Shown here in pieces: positions 35,584-44,357 of a stretch of DNA of 64,000 bases. The position numbers and the translations under genes are program-made. The stretch is from positions 32,078 to 96,077 of the forward strand of contig NZ_JYLI01000024.1 in the NCBI RefSeq assembly GCF_001439785.1, in the 5' to 3' direction. How positions within the stretch are numbered: the stretch's first letter is position 1; every line of letters begins with the position of its first letter. This DNA comes from Pseudomonas poae (GTDB lineage Bacteria; Pseudomonadota; Gammaproteobacteria; Pseudomonadales; Pseudomonadaceae). The notes beneath the pieces were generated by a model, which was given only the letters and a program-made list of their open reading frames with translations, did not search any database and was not told where the DNA came from.

Positions 35584-36582
35584 ATGACACTGCCCCAAAC
35601 GATGACCCTGATTGAAATCACCGAATTCGGCGGCCCTGAAGTGCTCAAGCCACGCCAGGAAGCCGTGCCGACACCTGGCCCCGGTGAGATCCTGATTCGC
35701 GTGCACGCCGCCGGCGTCAACCGCCCCGACGCCCTGCAACGCGCCGGCAAATACCCGATGAAACCCGGCATGAGCCCAATCCCAGGCCTGGAAGTGGCCG
35801 GTGAAGTGGTCGCACTGGGCGACGGTGTCACCCAATACAGCCTCGGCGACCGGGTCTGCGCGCTCACCAACGGTGGCGGTTACGCGCAGTTCTGCACCGT
35901 GCCGGCCGGCCAGGCGCTGCCGATCCCCGAGGGCATGGACTGGATTCAGGCCGCTGCGGTACCGGAAACCTTCTTTACCGTCTGGGCCAACCTGTTCGGC
36001 CTGGGCAATGCCCACACCGGCGAGCGCGTGCTGATCCATGGCGGCACCAGCGGCATCGGCACCACCGCGCTGATGCTGTGCCGCGAGTTCGGCATCCAGG
36101 CCTTCGCCACCGCCGGCAGCGCCGACAAGTGCGCGGCGATTGCCAAGCTGGGGGCCGAACCGATCAATTACCGCGAGCAGGACTTTGCCGACGTGATCGC
36201 CACGCACACCGATAATCAGGGCGTGGACGTGATTCTCGACATCATGGGCGCCTCTTATCTCAACAACAATCTGAAGGCCCTGGGCATGGATGGCCACTTG
36301 GTGATGCTGGGGTTCCTCGGCGGCGGCAAAGCCAACGACGTCGACCTGCTGACCATCCTCAGCAAGCGCGCAGTGATCACCGGCTCGCTGCTGCGGGCAC
36401 GCACCGCCGAAGAAAAAGCCGCCATTGCCGACCAATTGCGCGAGTACGTCTGGCCGGTCCTGGCGGAAGGACGCTGCCTGCCGATCATCGACCAGGTGTT
36501 CGACTACACCCAGGCCGACCAGGCCCATGCACGCATGGAAGGCGGCGACCACATCGGCAAAATCGTGCTGCGGGTGGTTTAA
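35584..36582 (+). CDS. NAD(P)H quinone oxidoreductase (zeta-crystallin type MDR)
   Basis: A 332-residue medium-chain dehydrogenase without catalytic zinc. VNRPDALQRAGKYP lies near residue 45, and the NADPH-binding HGGTSGIGTTA segment lies near 150. The C-terminal IGKIVLRVV is typical. It reduces quinones or enones by one hydride. An alternative start 18 bases downstream (35602) is possible. It stands alone. Confidence 0.9.
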   Translation: MTLPQTMTLIEITEFGGPEVLKPRQEAVPTPGPGEILIRVHAAGVNRPDALQRAGKYPMKPGMSPIPGLEVAGEVVALGDGVTQYSLGDRVCALTNGGGYAQFCTVPAGQALPIPEGMDWIQAAAVPETFFTVWANLFGLGNAHTGERVLIHGGTSGIGTTALMLCREFGIQAFATAGSADKCAAIAKLGAEPINYREQDFADVIATHTDNQGVDVILDIMGASYLNNNLKALGMDGHLVMLGFLGGGKANDVDLLTILSKRAVITGSLLRARTAEEKAAIADQLREYVWPVLAEGRCLPIIDQVFDYTQADQAHARMEGGDHIGKIVLRVV

Positions 36583-36600
36583 ACCAGTACAGCGATCCAC

Positions 36601-36786
36601 CTGTGGCGAGCGGGCTTGCCCCGCGTTGGGGTGCGAAGCGCCCCCAAGCCAGCAAAACGCGGTGTACCTGATACGGCTCAGCGCCTGGTTTTGGGGCTGC
36701 TGCGCAGCCCAACGCAGGACAAGCCTGCTCGCCACAGGGAATCTGCGCTTAACTGAACGGCATTCGGCAAGCCCACTCGCCACAGG
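36601..36786 (-). repeat. ~186-bp structured intergenic repeat, copy 2 (inverted)
   Basis: Reverse orientation of copies 1 and 3. It begins CTGTGGCGAGCGGGCTTGCC, contains a hairpin at GGGCTGCTGCGCAGCCC, and ends at CCACTCGCCACAG. It lies between the convergent quinone reductase and alkene reductase genes. See copy 1. Confidence 0.9.
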
Positions 36787-36829
36787 GGCGTGTGATTATC
36801 TGGAATGGATCACAGCGCAGTGAATTGCC

Positions 36830-37954
36830 CTACTCGGCGTACGTCGGATAATCCACATAGCCCAATTCAGAACCGCCATACATCCCTTCGGCCCGCAGCG
36901 GGTTCAACGGCCAGCCGTTGAACAGTCGCTGCGGCAGGTCCGGGTTGGCGATGAATGGCCGGCCGAAGGCAATCAGGTCCGCCAGCCCCGCTTCGATCAG
37001 CCGCGCGCCGCGCTCGGCAGTGTAGCGGCCTGCGTAGATGATGCGGCCGCTGAAGGTGCTGCGCACGGCCTGGCGGAAGCTGTCAGGCAGGTCGGGGGCG
37101 TTGTCCCAGTCGGCTTCGGCGATGGACACGTAGGCGATACCTGACTGCTCCAGCACCCTGATCGCTTCGATATAGGTGTGGTGCGGGTCTTCTTCGACCA
37201 GGCCGATGTAGACACGGTCCTGATCGGTGCCGCTGAACAGCGGTGAAAAACGCACGCCCAGGCGCTCAGGGCCGACTACCTGGCTCACCGCCTCGACCAC
37301 TTCGCGCAGGAAACGCAGACGATTGTCCAACGAGCCGCCGTACTGGTCGTCACGCTGATTGGAATGCGCCGAAATGAACTGGTTGACCAGATAACCGTTG
37401 GCCGAGTGAATCTCCACCCCATCGAACCCTGCATCCAGGGCATTGCGCGCGGCCTGGGCGTACTGCCCGACCAACTCGTCGATCTCGAGCAGGTTCAACG
37501 CGCGCGGCACCGGAGGCTGCACCAGATCGCCAGTACCCGGGCCGGTAGCGATAAACGCCTTGGCCTGCTCCGCCTGAATCGCCGAAGGTGCCACCGGGGC
37601 CGCACCGTCAGGCTGCAACGCATTGTGAGAGACCCGACCGACATGCCACAACTGGGCAAAGATCACTCCGCCCTCGGCGTGCACGGCGTTGGTGACCTTG
37701 CGCCATCCTTCGATTTGCGCGGGGCTGTAGATACCCGGCGTCCAGGCATAACCCTGACCACGGGGTTCGATCTGCGTGCCTTCGCTGACCATGAAACCGG
37801 CGGTGGCGCGCTGACGGTAATACTCGGCCATCAAGTCAGTGGCGATATCACCCGGCTGGGCGCTGCGCTGACGGGTCAGCGGCGGCAATACCACGCGGTT
37901 GTTCAAGAGGTGATGGCCCAGTTTTACCGGGGTGTTTAAAACAGTGGCAGTCAT
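36830..37954 (-). CDS. old yellow enzyme family alkene reductase (NemA-like)
   Basis: A 374-residue FMN flavoprotein that reduces activated alkenes, nitro-compounds and N-ethylmaleimide. The substrate-anchoring H183/N186 pair is in GVEIHSANGYL, and the NADPH/FMN regions RFSPLFSG and DLIAFGRPFIANPDL are intact. It is the last gene of a TetR / DJ-1 / alkene reductase transcript, 76 bases downstream of the DJ-1 gene. The operon resembles E. coli nemRA, which answers electrophiles and reactive chlorine. Confidence 0.94.
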   Translation of the reverse strand: MTATVLNTPVKLGHHLLNNRVVLPPLTRQRSAQPGDIATDLMAEYYRQRATAGFMVSEGTQIEPRGQGYAWTPGIYSPAQIEGWRKVTNAVHAEGGVIFAQLWHVGRVSHNALQPDGAAPVAPSAIQAEQAKAFIATGPGTGDLVQPPVPRALNLLEIDELVGQYAQAARNALDAGFDGVEIHSANGYLVNQFISAHSNQRDDQYGGSLDNRLRFLREVVEAVSQVVGPERLGVRFSPLFSGTDQDRVYIGLVEEDPHHTYIEAIRVLEQSGIAYVSIAEADWDNAPDLPDSFRQAVRSTFSGRIIYAGRYTAERGARLIEAGLADLIAFGRPFIANPDLPQRLFNGWPLNPLRAEGMYGGSELGYVDYPTYAE

Positions 37955-38030
37955 TGCGATATTCCAAATTCGGGACGAACGAAAGCGTTGGCGACTCGTG
38001 CGAGTCGCCAGCGATAAAACGGTGGATGGG

Positions 38031-38708
38031 TTAAGCGGTGAGGTTAAGCAGGGCCTGGGCCACTTCGCTCGAACTGCCGGGGTTCTGCCCGGTGACCAGC
38101 AGGCCGTCGACAATTACGAAGGACTGCCAGTCAGCGCCCTTCTCGTACTTGCCGCCCAGTTTCTTGAACTCATCCTCGACCAGGAATGGCACCACGTCGG
38201 TCAGTTGCACCGCCGCTTCCTCGGAGTTGGAGAACCCGGTGACACGGCGGCCCTTGATCAACGGCTCACCATTGACCGCCTTGACGTGACGCAGGGCGCC
38301 CGGGGCGTGGCAAACGAAACCGATCGGCTTGCCGGCACGCTCGAACGCTTCGATCAGCGCAATTGAGGTGGGCGACTCGGCCAGATCCCACAGCGGTCCG
38401 TGGCCGCCTGGGTAGAACACGGTGTCGAAATGGTCAGCGTTGAGCGTGTCCAGCTTCACGGTGTTGGCCAGGGCCTGTTGCGCGGCCGGGTCGGCGGCGA
38501 AACGGCGGGTCTGTTCGGTCTGGGCATCCGGCTGATCACTGACTGGGTCCAGCGGCGGCTGGCCGCCGGCCGGCGATGCCAGCACCACCTCGACGCCGGC
38601 GTCCTTGAACACGTAATACGGGGCTGCAAACTCTTCGAGCCAGAAGCCGGTCTTGCGGCCGGTGTCGCCAAGCTGGTCGTGAGAGGTGAGTACCATTAAT
38701 ACTTTCAT
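38031..38708 (-). CDS. DJ-1/PfpI (Hsp31-like) family protein
   Basis: A 225-residue class I glutamine amidotransferase-like protein. The nucleophile elbow is FVCHAPGAL with E in FYPGGHGPLWDL. It resembles YhbO/Hsp31-type glyoxalase III or deglycase enzymes that act on methylglyoxal or its protein adducts. It starts within the TetR gene's stop (ATGA), so translation is coupled to the regulator. The company of an alkene reductase suggests electrophile detoxification. Confidence 0.9.
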   Translation of the reverse strand: MKVLMVLTSHDQLGDTGRKTGFWLEEFAAPYYVFKDAGVEVVLASPAGGQPPLDPVSDQPDAQTEQTRRFAADPAAQQALANTVKLDTLNADHFDTVFYPGGHGPLWDLAESPTSIALIEAFERAGKPIGFVCHAPGALRHVKAVNGEPLIKGRRVTGFSNSEEAAVQLTDVVPFLVEDEFKKLGGKYEKGADWQSFVIVDGLLVTGQNPGSSSEVAQALLNLTA

Positions 38709-39334
38709 TTTCCAGTGCCTCGATCGATGTGGATGTCAGGGTATACGGGGCTGCCCAACAACTGTTGAGTCAGCGACAGCGCCTCGGTGAACGGCGCAGC
38801 GGTACGGGTGATCTTGCTCATGACGCTGGTTCCCAGCCACAGCGCATACAAGCGCCGGGCAAGGCCTTCGGGGGATTGCTCGATAGCCAGCGAACCGTCC
38901 TCGACCCCGCCGCGTATCGCCTCGGCGAGTACTTCGATGGTGCGCGAGGTGCCGCGTTGCAGGGCCAATCGCATCGGCTCCGAAAGATCTGACACCTCGG
39001 CACCCAGTTTGACGGCCAGGCATTTGCCGGAATCGGTGCAGCCGGTCTGGTTGTCGATCCAGGCCTGCCAATAGCGCATCAACGTGTTGTGCCGGGACAG
39101 TTCGGGCTGGCTGAACAACTGCTGCATGCCATGCACGTAGTTGTCGAAATAGGTGTCGAGCAACACCACGCCAAACGCGTCCTTGGAGCTGAAGTAGTGA
39201 TAAAACGAACCTTTGGGCACCCCAGCGGCTTGCAGTATTTCGTTCAGGCCCACCGCGGAAAACCCCTTGGCGCCGATCAGCGGCTGCGCACTGTCGAGAA
39301 TCACTTGCCGGGCACTTCTGGTGTCGTTGCTCAT
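38705..39334 (-). CDS. TetR/AcrR family repressor, NemR-like
   Basis: A 209-residue regulator. The N-terminal HTH is GLNEILQAAGVPKGSFYHYF. The ligand domain carries C99 and C105 (TGCTDSGKC), near the place where NemR has its reactive cysteine. It leads the operon with DJ-1 and alkene reductase genes and presumably represses itself from the palindrome at 39352. Electrophile sensing is inferred. Confidence 0.92.
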   Translation of the reverse strand: MSNDTRSARQVILDSAQPLIGAKGFSAVGLNEILQAAGVPKGSFYHYFSSKDAFGVVLLDTYFDNYVHGMQQLFSQPELSRHNTLMRYWQAWIDNQTGCTDSGKCLAVKLGAEVSDLSEPMRLALQRGTSRTIEVLAEAIRGGVEDGSLAIEQSPEGLARRLYALWLGTSVMSKITRTAAPFTEALSLTQQLLGSPVYPDIHIDRGTGK

Positions 39335-39351
39335 GCTTGTCTCCTACCGAT

Positions 39352-39366
39352 TAGACCAGTCGTCTA
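39352..39366. promoter_or_regulatory. TetR operator TAGAC-N5-GTCTA
   Basis: A 15-bp inverted repeat, 18 bases upstream of the TetR start. It resembles the NemR box (TAGACC with matching GGTCTA half). It probably covers the operon's own promoter. Confidence 0.75.
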
Positions 39367-39506
39367 GTTCGTGGAGCCATGGTAGGGAGCGTGGCAGAAC
39401 CCCACAATGTCAGATCCGCAAGGATTTCGGCCATGGCTCGAAGTCGGTTGCCGTTTCTGCGACGCCCGCCGACAATCGCCCTCCCCGCGCCCCTTGGAGA
39501 ATAACG

Positions 39507-40451
39507 ATGCACAGCGTTGCGCTGATGGTTTACCCGAACTTCCAGTCCCTGAGCCTCAGCCTGGGCTCGGTGTTCGAGTGCGCAAACCTGCTGCGCGGCG
39601 AGCCGGCCTATGAGTTTCATCTGGTGTCGGAAAGCGGCGGCGCGGTGATGACGTCCCAGGGCTTTTCGGTGAACACCTCGCCCCTTCGGCCACAGGGTTA
39701 TGACACGTTGATCGTCAGCGGCTACCTGGAGTTTCGCCTGCCGGAAGCGAACCTGCTGGAACTGGTCAAGGCGGCCTCCGCACAGTCACGCCGCGTTGCG
39801 TCGCTGTGCATGGGCATCTTCGTGCTGGCCGAGGCCGGGCTGCTGGAGGGCAAGCGCACCACCACCCATTGGATTCACGCGCCAGCGTTTCGCAAGCGCT
39901 ATCCGCACATCCGCCTGGAAGAAGACAAACTGTTTGTGGTGGACGGCCAGGTGTGGACCGGCGCCGGCATGAGCGCCGGGGTCGACCTGGCCCTGGCCAT
40001 GGTGGAGAACGACCTGGGCAGCGACCTCGCCCGGCGCATCGCGCGCAAGCTGGTAATCGCCCAGCGCCGGGGCAGCGAGCAGTCGCAGTTGTCGGCCCTG
40101 CTGGAGCTGGACCCCAAATCCGACCGCGTGCAACTGGCCCTGGCCTATGCCCGCGAGAACCTCACCCATGACCTGTCAGTAGACGCTCTGGCCGAAGTCG
40201 CCCGGCTCAGCCCGCGCCAGTTCAGCCGGGTGTTTCGCGAAGAAACCGGGCAGACGCCGGCCAAGGCCATCGAATCGCTGCGGGTGGAAGCCGCGCGGGC
40301 GATGATGGAAACCAGCCGGCACCCGGTTGAGGTGGTCGCTCGCGAAACCGGATTCGGCGACCGCGAGCGCATGCGCCAGGCGTTTCTACGGGCGTTCGGG
40401 CAACCGCCTCAAGCGATGCAGCAGGCGTTCAATGCAGCGCCGCCCGCGTAA
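39507..40451 (+). CDS. GlxA-type AraC regulator (DJ-1 domain plus AraC HTH)
   Basis: A 314-residue regulator. Residues 1-~190 form an inactive DJ-1/PfpI domain (SLCMGIFVLAEAGLL; the nucleophile region is C and M rather than a normal elbow). The C-terminal AraC HTH runs from DLSVDALAEVARLSPRQFS to ETGFGDRERMRQAFLRAFG. GGAG precedes the ATG. It diverges from the TetR operon across 172 bp, so it may co-regulate that operon, but this is unproven. Its tail overlaps the convergent acetyltransferase by 23 bp. Confidence 0.9.
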   Translation: MHSVALMVYPNFQSLSLSLGSVFECANLLRGEPAYEFHLVSESGGAVMTSQGFSVNTSPLRPQGYDTLIVSGYLEFRLPEANLLELVKAASAQSRRVASLCMGIFVLAEAGLLEGKRTTTHWIHAPAFRKRYPHIRLEEDKLFVVDGQVWTGAGMSAGVDLALAMVENDLGSDLARRIARKLVIAQRRGSEQSQLSALLELDPKSDRVQLALAYARENLTHDLSVDALAEVARLSPRQFSRVFREETGQTPAKAIESLRVEAARAMMETSRHPVEVVARETGFGDRERMRQAFLRAFGQPPQAMQQAFNAAPPA

Positions 40452-40932
40452 TCAGGTACGTCACCAGCTGCGGGTCATCGTCCAGCTCAAGGGTCTGCAC
40501 CGGGCGCGGCAGATAATCGAGCACCGTGCGCCAGAACGCCTGTGACACTTCATCCTGGTCATAAAAACGCACCAGCCAGTTGGCTTCGCCACTGCACAGC
40601 ACCTGGGTGGCGATGGCACGGCCGATGCCTCGGCGGCGGTAGCGCTTGAGGATAAACAGGTCGGCCAGCTCCAGGGCATCCATGCCCAGCTCGCTGCCTT
40701 CGATCAACATGAACCCGGCGATGCAGCCATCCACCAGCAGCAGGTTGGCGCTCCATTGCGGGTCTTGCCAGTAGCGCGACAGGTGTTCGTCATGGATATA
40801 GAAGCGGCCGTCCGCTTCGACATCTTCTTGTTCCCAGTCCGAGGACTCGTAAGCGTAGTACTGGTACAGATTGCGGATCAGCTCGGCATCTTCGGGGCCG
40901 GTCTGGATCAATTCGACGGTGGTTTCAGGCAT
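40429..40932 (-). CDS. GNAT family N-acetyltransferase
   Basis: A 167-residue protein. The acetyl-CoA motif RYRRRGIGRAIA follows LADLFILK, the canonical GNAT beta4/alpha3 junction. ATG 40932 is chosen because the longer frame has no recognisable sequence. It diverges from uppP2 and is convergent with the GlxA-type gene. The substrate is unknown. Confidence 0.82.
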   Translation of the reverse strand: MPETTVELIQTGPEDAELIRNLYQYYAYESSDWEQEDVEADGRFYIHDEHLSRYWQDPQWSANLLLVDGCIAGFMLIEGSELGMDALELADLFILKRYRRRGIGRAIATQVLCSGEANWLVRFYDQDEVSQAFWRTVLDYLPRPVQTLELDDDPQLVTYLITRAALH

Positions 40933-41107
40933 GGGGCTCTCAGTGAAATAACGCAGGGCGCCATTGTTCACAAAACGTCGCCTCAAGCCAATGGCGAGTG
41001 AATCCTTTCTATTGGCTGAACGGAATGCAGATAGCGAGGGCCCCGGCCACCACCCTGAAACATTTGGAATAAACTTCGCCGATTCTCGCTTCTCAAGGAC
41101 ATGCCTC

Positions 41108-41980
41108 GTGACCAACGTCTGTACCGCCGGCCTGGATGTCGGCTTTGCCTCCCTGGATTACCTGCAAATTTTCTTCCTGGGCGTGATTCAGGGCATCACC
41201 GAGCTGCTGCCGGTGTCGTCCACCGCCCACATGCGCGTGGTTCCCGCCCTGCTCGGCTGGCAAGATCCGGGCTCGGCGTTTTCGGCGGCCATGCAACTGG
41301 CGGCGCTGGCGGCCGTGGTCAGTTATTTCTGGCGCGATGTGCGCCAGGTCACCACCGGCAGCATCGACGCGGTGCGCCGGGGCGACTACAACGACCGCTG
41401 GTTCAAGCTAGCGGTGGCAATTGTGCTGGCCACCCTCCCGATCTGCATTGCCGGGCTGGTGCTGTCGTCAACCCTGAATGCCTGCAACTCGCCGATGCGC
41501 GGGTTGATGGTGATCGGTATTTCCTGCGTGGTGATGGCGGTATTGATGGCGGTGGCCGAAGTGCGCGCTCGGCATACCCGTGACGTCAGCCAGATGCGCC
41601 TGCGTGATGCGCTGATCGTGGGGGTCGCACAGATTGGTGCGTTGATCCCCGGGGTATCGCGCTCGGGCTCCACGTTGACGGCGGCGCTGTTTCTCAACTT
41701 CAAGCGCGAGGAAGCGGCGCGTTTCTCCTTCCTGCTGGGCCTGCCCGCCATCGCCCTGGCCGGGCTGAAAGAGCTGTGGGTGTTGCTGCACGCCGACCTG
41801 CCCGCGCATGCCTGGCCGCATCTGCTGTTCGGGCTGGTGGTGGCGAGCATTTCGGCGTTTTTCGCGATCTGGGGGCTGATGAAGTTTCTGGAGCGCTTTT
41901 CAACCTGGCCATTTGTGGTCTACCGGGCGCTGCTGGGCGTCTTTTTGATCGTTGCCGTCAGCACCGGCCTTTTGAGCTGA
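41108..41980 (+). CDS. second undecaprenyl-diphosphate phosphatase paralogue
   Basis: A 290-residue multi-pass membrane protein of the UppP/BacA family. VIQGITELLPVSSTAHMRVV has the Q/ExxxE motif, and IPGVSRSGSTLTAALFLN the catalytic serine/arginine motif. GTG 41108 is chosen because AAGGA lies eight bases before it and the protein then aligns with the family. It is distinct in sequence from the uppP at the left window edge. Its 3' end is read on the other strand by the isomerase gene for 81 bp. Confidence 0.9.
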   Translation: MTNVCTAGLDVGFASLDYLQIFFLGVIQGITELLPVSSTAHMRVVPALLGWQDPGSAFSAAMQLAALAAVVSYFWRDVRQVTTGSIDAVRRGDYNDRWFKLAVAIVLATLPICIAGLVLSSTLNACNSPMRGLMVIGISCVVMAVLMAVAEVRARHTRDVSQMRLRDALIVGVAQIGALIPGVSRSGSTLTAALFLNFKREEAARFSFLLGLPAIALAGLKELWVLLHADLPAHAWPHLLFGLVVASISAFFAIWGLMKFLERFSTWPFVVYRALLGVFLIVAVSTGLLS

Positions 41981-42802
41981 CGAGCTTGTGCAACAGGTCT
42001 TCCAGAGCGCCTGCACCAGGCTTTTCAGTTTTAATGCCTCGGCCCAGCGGTCACTGATCTCGCGGCCATCCGCGCCGGTAATCGCATACGGCGGCGGGCC
42101 GAGCTCGCAGGTGAAAGACAGGCTCTGCGGCGTGTCGGGCCGAGCAAGCCAGTCTTCAATGCCGTAGCGCCACCAGCCGCTAAAGCGCTCGACCCAGGCT
42201 TGGTGCCGGGGAAACTCCAGCGACACTTGCACCTGTTCGCTGCTCGCCACACGGCCATGAAAGCCCCAGCTGTGACGCAGGATCGTGTGGATCTGTTCGT
42301 CGTCTTCGGCAACCCCAGGCTCAGGCAATTCGCGCCCGACCACGTAGTGGGACAGGTCGGCCAGCAGTTTCAAATCCGGCATCTGCGCCAGCAGGTCGAG
42401 GGTAAACATCAGGTCATTGGTGAGGCGATAACGATGGGTTTCCAGCAGGATCGGAAAGTCCGCCTGTTCGGCCAGGCGTTGCCAGCCTTCGATCAGCCGG
42501 CCCGCCTCGGCCTGGGTGCGCGGTCGCACATCGGCTTGCAGCGTGAGGTGATGACAGCCGTGGCGGCCGATCACATCCAGCGCGGTCGCCAGGTCGTCCA
42601 CATTCTGCGGGAACAGCTGGCCTTCGATCTGCAAACCGCGCGCAGCGGTGGCGGCGTGTAAACGGGCGACGTCGGCGGCGTTGTAGTAGTGGTCGGTGAC
42701 GCCATCAAAACCGGCGGCGGCAATTCGGTCCAGTTGCGCGTCGAGCGAACCGGGTTCGGTTTGCATTGCCCACAGGGATTGGAACACCAGAAATTGGCGC
42801 AT
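41900..42802 (-). CDS. xylose-isomerase-like TIM-barrel sugar isomerase/epimerase (Moc cassette)
   Basis: A 300-residue AP-endonuclease-2-type barrel. Metal-binding elements include LLETHRYRLTND, LADLSHYVVG and FHGRVASSEQ; CELGPPPYAI gives the last Glu. It is the last gene of the mocD/E/F-like run, one base after the reductase stop. The final ~25 residues (polar, low-complexity) are encoded antisense to uppP2, so the C-terminus looks like a read-through extension past an ancestral stop. It is thought to act on an inositol- or sugar-like product. Confidence 0.85.
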   Translation of the reverse strand: MRQFLVFQSLWAMQTEPGSLDAQLDRIAAAGFDGVTDHYYNAADVARLHAATAARGLQIEGQLFPQNVDDLATALDVIGRHGCHHLTLQADVRPRTQAEAGRLIEGWQRLAEQADFPILLETHRYRLTNDLMFTLDLLAQMPDLKLLADLSHYVVGRELPEPGVAEDDEQIHTILRHSWGFHGRVASSEQVQVSLEFPRHQAWVERFSGWWRYGIEDWLARPDTPQSLSFTCELGPPPYAITGADGREISDRWAEALKLKSLVQALWKTCCTSSSAQKAGADGNDQKDAQQRPVDHKWPG

Positions 42803-42803
42803 G

Positions 42804-44003
42804 TCAGCTCCGCAGCAGGTGTTTGAGGGATTGCTCCGGATCGGACAGGTTCGCCGCCGTCAGCGGGATGCGCGCCGCGATCAGCCGTTCGCACAGCTTG
42901 ATGTCCCTGGCCACGCTGTTGCCCGGCGCCCAGCCGCAGGCACCTTGCAGGTGGCCATCGCCGTGCAGGTAGAACAGCAAAACGCCGCCGGTGGGCAGAT
43001 AACGCGTGACCATCTGCGCGGTCATCGCACCCACGGTGAGCAAACCCCAATCGAATTGATCGGACCAGAAGCCCGGCAGGGCATCGAACGGTAACTCGCG
43101 TCCCAGCAGACTCAACGCCGCATGCCGCCCCTGAGCCTCGGCGTTGCGCCAGGTTTCCTGGCGCTGGTAGACGCCGCCCAGCTGGAACTCACACACGTCG
43201 CCCGCAGCAAAGATATTCGCCACGCTGGTGCGCAGTTGCGCGTCCACGCGAATGCCCTGCCCCACGTCCAGCCCGGCCGCTGCGGCCAGTTCGAGATTGG
43301 GTTGCATGCCGATACCCACCACCACCAGGTCACAGGACAGTACCTGCCCGCCCACCAGTTGCACGGCGTCGGCGTTGATGGATTCCAGCGTCACGTTCAA
43401 TCGCACATCCACGCCGTGATCACGGTGCAGCGCCAACAGCGCCTCGCTGATGATCGGCGGCAGCACCCGGCCCGCCAGTCGCGACCCGGCTTCGAGCACC
43501 GTCACTTCACAGCCCATGCTGCGCGCCGTCGCCGCCACTTCCAGGCCGATAAACCCGCCGCCGATAACCACCAGCCGTGTGCCGGGGCGCAAGGCCGCGC
43601 GCAACGCCACTGCGTCATCATGGGTGCGCAGGTACAGCATGTGCGGCAGATGCTGGGGCAAGCGCCGCGCCCGACCGCCGGTGGCCAACAGCAGGCCTGA
43701 ATAGGCCAGCCATTGGCCGTCGGCGAGTTGCAGGCGGTTGTGTGCAGGCTCCAAGCGGCTTACCGGGTTGCCCGCGACATGCTCGATGCCAAGCTTGGCC
43801 AGCCGCGCGCCGTCGCAGAGGCTGCAACTCGTCAGGTCCGTCGCGCCTTGCAGCAGGCCCTTGGACAGTGGCGGACGCTCATAGGGCAGGTGCGGCTCAT
43901 CGCCGATCAGCATCACCCGGCCGCTGTAGCCTTCCTCACGCAGGGTAAGCGCCGCACGGCCTCCGGCATGCCCCGCGCCGACAATAACAAGGGGCGCGTT
44001 CAT
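42804..44003 (-). CDS. FAD/NAD(P)-dependent ferredoxin reductase, MocF-like
   Basis: A 399-residue ferredoxin reductase of the rubredoxin/dioxygenase-reductase family. The FAD motif is VIVGAGHAGGRAALTLR, the second nucleotide-binding motif VVIGGGFIGLEVAA, and the late FAD site IFAAGDVCEF. It should pass electrons from NAD(P)H to the adjacent Rieske ferredoxin (two bases between genes). The start is ATG 44003. Confidence 0.92.
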   Translation of the reverse strand: MNAPLVIVGAGHAGGRAALTLREEGYSGRVMLIGDEPHLPYERPPLSKGLLQGATDLTSCSLCDGARLAKLGIEHVAGNPVSRLEPAHNRLQLADGQWLAYSGLLLATGGRARRLPQHLPHMLYLRTHDDAVALRAALRPGTRLVVIGGGFIGLEVAATARSMGCEVTVLEAGSRLAGRVLPPIISEALLALHRDHGVDVRLNVTLESINADAVQLVGGQVLSCDLVVVGIGMQPNLELAAAAGLDVGQGIRVDAQLRTSVANIFAAGDVCEFQLGGVYQRQETWRNAEAQGRHAALSLLGRELPFDALPGFWSDQFDWGLLTVGAMTAQMVTRYLPTGGVLLFYLHGDGHLQGACGWAPGNSVARDIKLCERLIAARIPLTAANLSDPEQSLKHLLRS

Positions 44004-44005
44004 CG

Positions 44006-44326
44006 TCACAGCGCAACGGCGAGCAACACCCGGCCCGCCTCCACACGCACCGGGTAGGTTTTGAGATTGACGCACACCGGCGCGCCGAGGGCCTTGCCGG
44101 AGCGGTAATCAAAGCGCCCATTGTGTTTGGGGCATTCGATGACGTGGTCCATCACCAGGCCATCGGCGAGGTGGATTTTTTCGTGGGTGCACAGGCCTGC
44201 GGTGGCAAAAAACTCGTTATCGGCGGAACGGAACACCGCGTAGGTGTTCGCCCCGTGATCGAAGCGCAGCACGTCTTCCTCGTCAATTTCGCCCACGGCG
44301 CAGACGTCGATCCATTGATCGTTCAT
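44006..44326 (-). CDS. MocE-type Rieske [2Fe-2S] ferredoxin
   Basis: A 106-residue ferredoxin. The Rieske ligands are C46-x-H48 (CTHEKIHL) and C65-x2-H68 (CPKHNGRFD). The length and motif spacing match the MocE family. It is the electron shuttle between the reductase downstream and the membrane enzyme upstream. It sits 31 bases after the desaturase stop within a single transcript. Confidence 0.93.
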   Translation of the reverse strand: MNDQWIDVCAVGEIDEEDVLRFDHGANTYAVFRSADNEFFATAGLCTHEKIHLADGLVMDHVIECPKHNGRFDYRSGKALGAPVCVNLKTYPVRVEAGRVLLAVAL

Positions 44327-44357
44327 GGCGTTTTCTCTTGTTTCAAGGGGGGAATGA

